From: an uncultured bacterium
GTDB taxonomy: Bacteria; Bdellovibrionota_C; UBA2361; CAKMMH01
DNA length: 5,612 nucleotides
Direction: 5' to 3'
NCBI GenBank assembly: GCA_927798255.1
Contig: CAKMMH010000124.1
Span: 1 to 5,612 of the forward strand
The notes under the pieces were generated by a model. The model had not been told where the DNA came from and did no database searches. It saw only the letters and a list, made by a program, of their open reading frames with translations. The translations under genes and the position numbers were made by a program. Shown here piece by piece: positions 1 to 5,612 of the stretch (the first letter of the stretch is position 1; every line of letters begins with the position of its first letter).

Positions 1-2208
1 GCAGATGCGCTTTTAACAAGTGGAAAGTCAGAAAGTGATAATATTATAAAATCTTATAATCCAAAAGCTAGAGTGTATGAATCACATTATGGTTTAAATA
101 TGACACTTAAAGGAGACAAAGAAAGATTTTATCAAAAATATGGTATAAAAGATTTTGTATTCTGTGTAGGAAGATTTGAAGTAAGAAAAAATCAACTTAT
201 GTTATTAAAGGCATTAGAAGATGTTGATATTCCAGTAGTACTTGCAAGTGGAGGGTTCTCTTACCAAGCAGATTATAATAATTTTGTTAGAAATTTTAAA
301 AGAAAAGGAAAGACAGTAATTTTAGAAAAGTTAGATCTTCAAGATTTAGCAGATGCTTATGCAGCTTGCAAAGTTCACGCTCTTGCAAGCTTTTATGAGC
401 TTCCAGGGCTAGTATCACTAGAAGCTGCTAATTATGGTGCAAATGTTGTGGTTACAGATTATGGAAGTATAAGAGATTATCTTGGGGATTTAGCTTTTTA
501 CTGCGACCCATATAATACTGAGTCAATTAAGAATGCGGTTATAGCCGCATACTATGCACCAGTAGATCCAAGACTAAAGCAAAAAGTTAGCGAGTATTCA
601 TGGGATAGATGTGCAGATGAAACTATAAAAGCATATAAAGATATCTTTATAAAATATGGTAAAGAAAATAGTAATCAAATTCAAAGTAATGATGTTCAAA
701 ATAATTATCAGCAAGTTAGCACTTTGAAAGATGGTATAAGTAATAATAATGACGACAATGTATGTGAAAATGTAGAAATTAGCGCTAGTAAGATTTTTGA
801 TAATGATTTTACGAATATTCAGGAAATAAAATTTAATGAAGCAATTGCTTTTGCAGAACAATTTGATTTTCAAAAAGCATTAGATATTTTTTATTCATTA
901 GAAGATGAAATTAAATCATCACTTAAATTATATAGAAGCATAGGTGCTACACTTCTTGCGAAAAATGATTATGATGAATCAAAAAGATATTTTGAAAAAG
1001 CGCTTACGATTGATTCAAATGATATTAAAAGTGTAAGTGGACTTGGAATTTGTATGTTACGTCTTGGTGATTGTGAAGATGCAATGCAAATGTTTAAAAA
1101 GTCATTAAGTTTAGATCCATACAATACTGTTGTTATTTTACAGCTTGTGGAGTGTGCATATAGCATAAATAAATTTGATGAATTAAAAGATGCGTTAGAA
1201 AAGTATTTAGATAAATTTGAAAATAATTTAGATATGAAATTTTCACTTGCGGGGGTTTATTATAAGTTAGGTATGTATGATGATGCTAATAAGTGTCTTG
1301 ATTATATAAGTATGCTAGCTCCAAATTATAAAGGTATTAGTGACTTTCAAGAAAAAATAGATGCTGAATATAAACAAAATAATAATTACAATAATGTAAT
1401 TGAGAGTGATTTTGATAATAATTCATCAGATACTTACCAAACAAAAACAGAAATTATTGAAAATAATAATCTTGATCTTCAGAATTCATCATACATGTAT
1501 AATAAAATAGATTCAATTGATGAAAAAATTGCATGTTTAGAAGAAGCTAAAAAGAGAAGAAATTTAGATGAGTTTGAAAAAGGTGTAGATGAACTTATGC
1601 AAAACTCTTCATTAAATGATAAACATAGAGAATATGTTAATACCTTAAAAGCTGAAAGCTTAATGCTAAAAGGTGATAATAATTCTGCACTTGAAATTTT
1701 AGAGCAAGTAATTAATAAAAATCCAAATTCATATAAGGCAATTGCCGATTTTGGAATCCTTATGGCAACCTCTGGAAATTGGGACGAAGCAAGAAAAAAT
1801 TTCGATGATGCTTTGAAGATTAATTGTAAATATGATGTTGCACTTTCAGGTATTGGCTTATGTTATTCAAATCAAGGGGATTTTGAAAAAGCTTATGATT
1901 ATTATAAGAAGTCTTTGGATAGTAACCCAGAGAATGTAAGAGCGCTTTTAGGGATAATTGATTTATCTTATAAGCTTTCAAGACTTGATGAGCTAGAGCA
2001 AATTTTAAAGAATTATTTAGATCTTCATCCTGCTGATTTAAATTTCTTATATACTCTTGCTGCATGTTATTACGGAAAATCAGAATTTCAAAAATCATTA
2101 GATACAATTTCTCAAATACTTTTGTTTGATGAAAATAATAAAAATGCTCTTGAACTTAAAAATATGATTCTTGAGAAAATTCAAAATGATTCTAATGTAC
2201 AAATTTAA
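1..2208 (+). CDS. GT4-family glycosyltransferase fused to two TPR blocks (5' partial)
   Basis: The frame is open from base 1, so the true start lies upstream. The GTG at 73 falls inside the glycosyltransferase fold and is not the start. The 735 visible residues (counted from base 1) read as follows. Residues 1-195 are the C-terminal nucleotide-sugar-binding Rossmann half of a GT4 (Glycos_transf_1) enzyme, with the VGRFEVRKNQ strand-loop near 56-65 and the family's E-x7-E motif at E133 and E141 (YELPGLVSLE). Residues 215-277 are an Asn-rich linker, 278-443 TPR block A, 457-502 a second Asn-rich linker, and 544-713 TPR block B. Family knowledge: GT4 enzymes are retaining transferases that use NDP-sugars, and TPRs bind proteins. 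Inferred role: cytoplasmic glycosylation of a surface polymer or protein, with the TPR arms docking acceptor or partners. Sugar and acceptor cannot be told. The missing 5' part should encode the acceptor-side Rossmann half. The gene ends in TAA followed at once by TAG, four bases before the ATG of the next transferase, which indicates one operon. Confidence 0.9.
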   Translation, partial: ADALLTSGKSESDNIIKSYNPKARVYESHYGLNMTLKGDKERFYQKYGIKDFVFCVGRFEVRKNQLMLLKALEDVDIPVVLASGGFSYQADYNNFVRNFKRKGKTVILEKLDLQDLADAYAACKVHALASFYELPGLVSLEAANYGANVVVTDYGSIRDYLGDLAFYCDPYNTESIKNAVIAAYYAPVDPRLKQKVSEYSWDRCADETIKAYKDIFIKYGKENSNQIQSNDVQNNYQQVSTLKDGISNNNDDNVCENVEISASKIFDNDFTNIQEIKFNEAIAFAEQFDFQKALDIFYSLEDEIKSSLKLYRSIGATLLAKNDYDESKRYFEKALTIDSNDIKSVSGLGICMLRLGDCEDAMQMFKKSLSLDPYNTVVILQLVECAYSINKFDELKDALEKYLDKFENNLDMKFSLAGVYYKLGMYDDANKCLDYISMLAPNYKGISDFQEKIDAEYKQNNNYNNVIESDFDNNSSDTYQTKTEIIENNNLDLQNSSYMYNKIDSIDEKIACLEEAKKRRNLDEFEKGVDELMQNSSLNDKHREYVNTLKAESLMLKGDNNSALEILEQVINKNPNSYKAIADFGILMATSGNWDEARKNFDDALKINCKYDVALSGIGLCYSNQGDFEKAYDYYKKSLDSNPENVRALLGIIDLSYKLSRLDELEQILKNYLDLHPADLNFLYTLAACYYGKSEFQKSLDTISQILLFDENNKNALELKNMILEKIQNDSNVQI
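832..1329 (+). repeat. TPR block A (about five 34-residue repeats) within the GT-TPR protein
   Basis: Four units follow in exact 34-residue register, starting at 922, 1024, 1126 and 1228. They are preceded by a slightly shorter helical pair at 832-921. The unit at 1024 fits the TPR consensus best: Leu7, Gly8, Ala20, Phe24, Ser27 and Pro32 fall at the canonical positions, followed by the next helix A. The third unit is degenerate, with DEL replacing the usual mid-repeat pattern and no Pro32. Such arrays fold into a superhelix that binds a partner protein or peptide. The unit order matches block B. Confidence 0.88.
1630..2139 (+). repeat. TPR block B (five 34-residue repeats) within the GT-TPR protein
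   Basis: Five units in exact 34-residue register begin at 1630, 1732, 1834, 1936 and 2038. The unit at 1834 has Leu4, Ile7, Gly8, Tyr11, Ala20, Tyr24, Ser27 and Pro32, a near-ideal TPR. A helical Lys/Glu-rich stretch at about 1507-1629 leads into the block. The protein ends about 23 residues after the last unit with a capping helix. Units 2-5 pair one to one with the last four units of block A (see findings). Confidence 0.9.
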
Positions 2209-2211
2209 TAG
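2206..2211 (+). other. Tandem in-frame stop codons (TAA TAG) between the two glycosyltransferase genes
   Basis: TAA at 2206-2208 ends the GT-TPR gene. TAG at 2209-2211 follows directly, and the ATG of the next gene is at 2212, all in one frame. The second stop guards against readthrough, and the spacing favours re-initiation by terminating ribosomes. No purine-rich Shine-Dalgarno sequence is visible in the 20 bases before the ATG. Confidence 0.8.
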
Positions 2212-3474
2212 ATGAAGATTTTAATATTTAACCAAAATTGGTTTTGCGATGCATTTAGAGAATGTGGAGATGAGGTTATACATGTCAGTATGCGTGACGA
2301 TGGGGACTATAAGCTCTCATATTTTATGGATATTGCTGATATAATAAAATCCTTACCAAATAATTTTAAACCAGATAGAATACTTTTTCTTGATAATAGT
2401 GCTCCATTATATATGAAAGGTTTAGAAAATATCGATATTCCTATGCTTTTTTATTCAGTCGATATTCATCAACATTACACTCTTCATAAATTATTAAATA
2501 ATGTTTTTGATGGTATGTTTGTGGCTATGAAAGATTATATACCGAGATTAAATAATGAAGGGTATACAAATGTTAAATGGCTTCCACTTTTTGCAACAAA
2601 AGTTTGTCCTTTAGAATTAGAAAAAAAATATAATGCTGTGTTTGTAGGGACATTAAATGAAAAGTTAAATCCTGATAGAGTAAAATTTTTTAGAGAGCTT
2701 GAAAAAATTACAGATATTTACTTTACTACGGGTAAGTGGTGGGAGATCTTTCCTAAAAGTCATATCGTTATGAATCAGACAGTTAAAGGAGATCTGAATT
2801 TTAGAGTATTTGAAGCGATGGGTAGCGGTAGTCTTTTACTAACAGAGAAATCTTCAAATGGACTTTTTGATCTTTTTAAAGATAATGTTCATATGATAAC
2901 TTACAATAAAGGCGATATTTATGATGCAAAAGAAAAAATAGATTATTATCTTTCCCATTTGAAAGAAGCTAATGAAATTGCAAGAGCGGGAAGGGAAGAA
3001 ATCTTAAAAAATCATATGCCTCAAAACAGAGTAGAGGTTATAAGAAAAGAACTTATAAACCTTGATAGTAAAAATAGAAATATTGATAATATGAATTTTT
3101 CGATGGCAGTTAATTATCTTGAAATTTTTGCTTCTACAAAATTACATAATGAAAATTTTGCTAAATACATAATTACTCTTGCTATGCAATGTTTTAATAA
3201 TATTAATTATCAGCATTTGTCTATAGACAGAGAGGATATTCCATTAATTTTATCCTGTGCAATAAACTATGATAATATTTTTAGAACTAATATTTGTCCA
3301 AATTTTATACGTAAAGTTAAAGATGATGTCGATTTTGAAGGATTCAAATTGTACGATTTCTGGAATCTAAAAAATAATCATGATATGGATATCATTAATA
3401 GTATTTACCCAGATTTTAATAACGAAAACATTTATAATCTTGTAAATAATTACATAACTTCATTTTTGCTATAA
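2212..3474 (+). CDS. CgeB-like glycosyltransferase (glycosyl transferases group 1) with uncharacterised C-terminal tail
   Basis: This complete 420-residue protein has no signal peptide or membrane segment and is likely cytosolic. The N-terminal half (1-140) opens with the beta strand KILIFNQNWF and has the hydrophobic strands RILFLDNSAP and MLFYSVDIHQH, consistent with the first Rossmann domain of a GT-B enzyme. The second domain starts at the strand AVFVGTL (about 142-148). It holds the donor-site signature RVFEAMGSGSLLLTE at 198-212, where E201 sits in the motif typical of the Glyco_trans_1_2/CgeB group. A long helix at 250-290 closes the domain. Residues about 300-420 are mostly predicted helix and match nothing I recognise. 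Retaining sugar transfer from an NDP-sugar is expected from the family, but donor and acceptor are unknown. The ATG is chosen because TAG sits immediately before it in frame, so no upstream start is possible. Adjacency to the GT-TPR gene suggests sequential steps on the same glycan or acceptor. Confidence 0.85.
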   Translation: MKILIFNQNWFCDAFRECGDEVIHVSMRDDGDYKLSYFMDIADIIKSLPNNFKPDRILFLDNSAPLYMKGLENIDIPMLFYSVDIHQHYTLHKLLNNVFDGMFVAMKDYIPRLNNEGYTNVKWLPLFATKVCPLELEKKYNAVFVGTLNEKLNPDRVKFFRELEKITDIYFTTGKWWEIFPKSHIVMNQTVKGDLNFRVFEAMGSGSLLLTEKSSNGLFDLFKDNVHMITYNKGDIYDAKEKIDYYLSHLKEANEIARAGREEILKNHMPQNRVEVIRKELINLDSKNRNIDNMNFSMAVNYLEIFASTKLHNENFAKYIITLAMQCFNNINYQHLSIDREDIPLILSCAINYDNIFRTNICPNFIRKVKDDVDFEGFKLYDFWNLKNNHDMDIINSIYPDFNNENIYNLVNNYITSFLL

Positions 3475-3509
3475 AAATATCTTTTAAAATCGACAAGATA
3501 CTAGATGTA

Positions 3510-3562
3510 TAGTGACTATTTATTGAATAATATACGATTTATATATAGAATCTTTAGTGACT
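3510..3562 (+). repeat. Direct repeat of TAGTGACT (two copies, 45 bp apart)
   Basis: The octamer TAGTGACT occurs at 3510-3517 and again at 3555-3562, in otherwise A/T-dominated sequence. The 45-bp spacing is a little over four helical turns, so the copies would lie near the same face. It could be a binding site for a regulator of the downstream gene, but two short copies may be chance. Confidence 0.3.
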
Positions 3563-3659
3563 GTATGTTAATCTTCTTAAATCAAGACATTATCAATATA
3601 TTTTGTTTTATCGAAATTTTTAAAAGTTTTTTCAATTTTATATAATATTTTGATTTTAT

Positions 3660-3686
3660 TTGAAATAATTTATTAAGCTCTATAAT
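3660..3686 (+). promoter_or_regulatory. Candidate sigma-70-type promoter for the ATPase gene
   Basis: A TTGAAA -35 element (3660-3665, five of six to consensus) is followed after 15 bases by a perfect TATAAT -10 element (3681-3686). A start site near 3693 would give a leader of about 30 bases before the ATG at 3723. The spacer is shorter than the preferred 16-18; reading the -10 as TAATAA at 3683 would give 17. Chance matches are common in sequence this AT-rich, but the location fits. A second TATAAT at 3641-3646 lacks a recognisable -35. Confidence 0.4.
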
Positions 3687-3722
3687 AAACTTTTGTAAAA
3701 TTTTTGTATTTAAAGATATATA

Positions 3723-5612
3723 ATGAACACTTATTGTATACATATACCTCGCTTTGAGGGGGCTAGTAGCAAAGAACCATCAAGCTCAGCAAAACTTTTA
3801 GATGGGCTTTTTGCTGAAGCGCATAAAGTGTTAAATAAGAATGATGTCTTTTCTCTTGAAATATATTGTACTAATCAAACGATTTATTTAACTTTTTCTT
3901 GTGAAGAAAATATTGAAGGAATCTTAAAAGGAATATTTTATTCAGCTTCTAATTTTTGTAATATTAAACAAATTAGCGATTATTTGCAATTTGTTAACGA
4001 TGAGGACTATATAGTTGCTAGTACTGATTTAAGACTAAAAAGAAATGGTGTTTTTCCGATTAAAAATTATGAGAATTTTCCTTTTGATAGTTTAACAAAT
4101 GTATTAAATCAACTTTCAAGTTTTTCTAGTGAAGATAACGTTTTAATTCAAATAGTATGTAAACCTTTTATACCAAGTGGCTTTTTTTTAAAGACAGTAA
4201 GACCTAAAATTAGGCGTGATAGAATCGTTAGAATGGCTACAACTTTGAAATATTGGATAAATGATAAGCCATATGATGAATACTTAAAAAGCGCTGAAGA
4301 AAAATGTTATAATTTAGCAAATTTCTCCATTAATATTAGAATTGCATCATTTATTTCAAGAAAATTAGCACCTTCTCAAGTTATTGTAAAAAGATTAGAA
4401 AACAATTTAACATTAGTATCTGATTCATTTAATTCATATAATCATGCATTAAATGGCTTCATATCAAATCAAATAAAATTTGGTTCAGATAAACTAATTA
4501 AATTCTATAAAAGATCTCTTGATAGAAAACCTTTAATTTTATCGACTAAAGAATTAAGCACTCTTTGGCATATACCAAGTGCTATAAATTTTACGAATAT
4601 TCCAACAGTACCTTCTGTTAAATTAGCTCCCCCAAAAGATTTACAGACTAATGTGCTTGATCCTATGGTTTCATATTTTGCAACAACGGATTATAGAGAT
4701 ACAAAGATAAATTTTGGTATTCATAGAGAAGACAGAAGAAGACACTTATATATTGTTGGAAAGTCTGGAAATGGTAAATCTTCATTAATGAAATTACTTG
4801 CCAAAAGTGATATTAAACATGGAGCAGGAATTTGTGTGCTAGACCCCCATGGAGATTTAGTTGATAGTATCCTTACTTTTATTCCTAAGGAAAGAATACA
4901 AGATGTAATTATTTTCGATCCATCTGATTTAGAATATCCTTTGACATTTAATCCGTTCTCTGGGATTTCAAATAGTTATCGCATGCAGTTTGTGACATCG
5001 TTCATTGAAATTTTTAAGAAAACATTTTCTTCTATTTGGAATGATAAATTTGAATATATTTTAAGATATGCATTACTAACAGTTTTATCGTTAAAAGATA
5101 CGAGCTTTTTATCAATAGTAAAAATTCTTACAAATAGAAATTATCGTTTAGGATTAGTAGCTAAGTTAACAGACAATATATTGAAGAATTTTTGGTTTAA
5201 TGAATTTGATAATTTCAAAGAAGAATATAACGACACAGTTTTACAGCCATTATTAAATAAATTTGATGTGCTCATGACAAATGAGTATTTAAGAAATATT
5301 TTCTTGCAAAAAAATAATGAATTTAATTTTAGAGATATTATTGATAATAATAAAATCTTATTATTAAAACTTCCAAAAGGAATATTGGGTGATGAAGTAG
5401 TGTCATTTCTTGGCTCTGTTCTAGTTTTTAAAATTTATCATGCTGCTATGTCTAGAGCTGATATTCCTGAAGCAGAAAGAAAAGATTTTTATTTTTATAT
5501 AGATGAGTTTCATTCATTTATGACAGATTCTGTTAAGCAGATTTTAAGCGAATCAAGAAAATACAAATTAAATTTAACAATGGCTAATCAATATTTAGGA
5601 CAACTTCCTAAG
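3723..5612 (+). CDS. HerA/VirD4-TraG-like P-loop ATPase, DNA-translocase or T4SS-coupling type (3' partial)
   Basis: An uninterrupted frame runs from ATG 3723 to the window end (630 codons, no stop reached). An in-frame TAA at 3711-3713 fixes ATG 3723 as the first good start. Only a weak AAAG (3712-3715) stands where a ribosome site would be. Residues 1-240 form an accessory domain like that preceding the ATPase in CPR-type 'type IV secretion DNA-binding' proteins (DUF8128-like, from memory). A linker holds LWHIPS (281-286) and the DRRRH segment before the core. The core has Walker A GKSGNGKSS (346-354), LDPHGDL (373-379), DVIIFDPSD, and Walker B FYFYIDE (589-595, D594 E595). It ends with an ESRKY and ANQYLGQLP sensor-like stretch at 610-629. 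Members of this superfamily assemble as hexamers and pump DNA or protein substrates using ATP. About 100-200 C-terminal residues are probably lost. No membrane segment is visible, so it would be cytosolic or peripherally recruited. Substrate and partners are unknown. No relaxase or VirB-like gene is in view. Confidence 0.88.
   Translation, partial: MNTYCIHIPRFEGASSKEPSSSAKLLDGLFAEAHKVLNKNDVFSLEIYCTNQTIYLTFSCEENIEGILKGIFYSASNFCNIKQISDYLQFVNDEDYIVASTDLRLKRNGVFPIKNYENFPFDSLTNVLNQLSSFSSEDNVLIQIVCKPFIPSGFFLKTVRPKIRRDRIVRMATTLKYWINDKPYDEYLKSAEEKCYNLANFSINIRIASFISRKLAPSQVIVKRLENNLTLVSDSFNSYNHALNGFISNQIKFGSDKLIKFYKRSLDRKPLILSTKELSTLWHIPSAINFTNIPTVPSVKLAPPKDLQTNVLDPMVSYFATTDYRDTKINFGIHREDRRRHLYIVGKSGNGKSSLMKLLAKSDIKHGAGICVLDPHGDLVDSILTFIPKERIQDVIIFDPSDLEYPLTFNPFSGISNSYRMQFVTSFIEIFKKTFSSIWNDKFEYILRYALLTVLSLKDTSFLSIVKILTNRNYRLGLVAKLTDNILKNFWFNEFDNFKEEYNDTVLQPLLNKFDVLMTNEYLRNIFLQKNNEFNFRDIIDNNKILLLKLPKGILGDEVVSFLGSVLVFKIYHAAMSRADIPEAERKDFYFYIDEFHSFMTDSVKQILSESRKYKLNLTMANQYLGQLPK

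Larger units (their letters stand above)
3475..3722 (+). other. AT-rich intergenic region separating the glycosyltransferase pair from the ATPase gene
   Basis: These 248 bases have stops in all plus-strand frames and no credible small gene. The only hairpin seen after the upstream stop is a 6-bp stem (TATCTT at 3478-3483 with AAGATA at 3495-3500, 11-base loop). It is A/T-rich and lacks a following U-run, so I do not call a terminator. The second half (3600-3720) is extremely A+T-rich, with repeated T-runs leading into a candidate promoter. The gap suggests that the ATPase gene starts its own transcription unit. Confidence 0.7.

Noticed and set aside
73..75. GTG as the start codon of the glycosyltransferase-TPR gene
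   Set aside because: The frame is open back to base 1 and the residues before it continue the interdomain segment of a GT4 enzyme, so this is an internal Val codon of a gene truncated by the window.
598..873. Minus-strand open frame of 91 codons
   Set aside because: It lies wholly inside the GT-TPR coding region opposite the Asn-rich linker. Its Ile/Phe-rich product is what antisense AT-rich DNA gives, and it matches nothing recognisable.
969..1166. Minus-strand open frame of 65 codons
   Set aside because: It is antisense to well-formed TPR units and has no recognisable product.
1820..2107. Minus-strand open frame of 95 codons
   Set aside because: It is antisense to TPR block B, whose 34-residue register shows that the plus strand is the coding one.
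3478..3500. Possible terminator hairpin after the second glycosyltransferase
   Set aside because: The stem is only six A/T-rich pairs with an 11-base loop and no T-run behind it, too weak for an intrinsic terminator.
3641..3646. TATAAT as an alternative -10 element
   Set aside because: No TTGACA-like hexamer lies 15-19 bases upstream, and the word is expected by chance in such AT-rich DNA.
1..5612. Alternative genetic code (UGA read as Trp or Gly)
   Set aside because: No in-frame TGA appears in any of the three genes and all Trp residues use TGG, so the standard bacterial code suffices.
1..5612. CRISPR array, tRNA, rRNA or insertion sequence
   Set aside because: No spaced identical repeats, cloverleaf-like segments, rRNA motifs, transposase-like reading frames or terminal inverted repeats were seen.

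Overview
This is an A+T-rich bacterial window, at least 70% A+T by eye. It carries three consecutive plus-strand genes, and two of them are cut by the window edges. Every in-frame Trp codon is TGG and no in-frame TGA occurs in any of the three reading frames, so nothing suggests a recoded UGA (Mycoplasma or Gracilibacteria style). No rRNA, tRNA, CRISPR array, transposase or integrase was seen, so lineage can only be inferred. The third gene closely resembles, from memory, a family of HerA/TraG-like ATPases that is very common in Patescibacteria (CPR). Glycosyltransferase-TPR proteins in AT-rich genomes are also frequent in other lineages, such as gut Melainabacteria. I treat the source as an uncultured AT-rich bacterium of unproven phylum.

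Region 1 (1-3474) is a glycosylation pair. The first gene (1-2208, 5' end off the window) fuses the C-terminal half of a GT4 glycosyltransferase to two blocks of tetratricopeptide repeats, separated by Asn-rich linkers. The two TPR blocks align without gaps over 139 residues and look like an internal duplication. The second gene (2212-3474) is a CgeB-like glycosyltransferase with an unassigned helical C-terminal tail of about 120 residues. The two genes are in the same reading frame, separated only by tandem stops (TAA TAG) and followed at once by ATG. They are almost certainly co-transcribed and probably translationally coupled. Together they would glycosylate surface or secreted molecules, with the TPR arms holding the acceptor or partner enzymes.

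Region 2 (3475-3722) is a very AT-rich intergenic stretch. It has no gene and no convincing terminator. It holds a series of roughly helically spaced T-tracts, a repeated octamer and a plausible sigma-70-type promoter just before the third gene.

Region 3 (3723-5612, 3' end off the window) encodes 630 residues of a P-loop ATPase of the HerA/VirD4-TraG superfamily, with an intact Walker A motif, a DPHGDL motif and a Walker B motif. It starts directly in its N-terminal accessory domain, with no membrane segment in front. Its own promoter and the 248 bp gap suggest a transcription unit separate from the glycosyltransferases. The window shows no functional link between the two.
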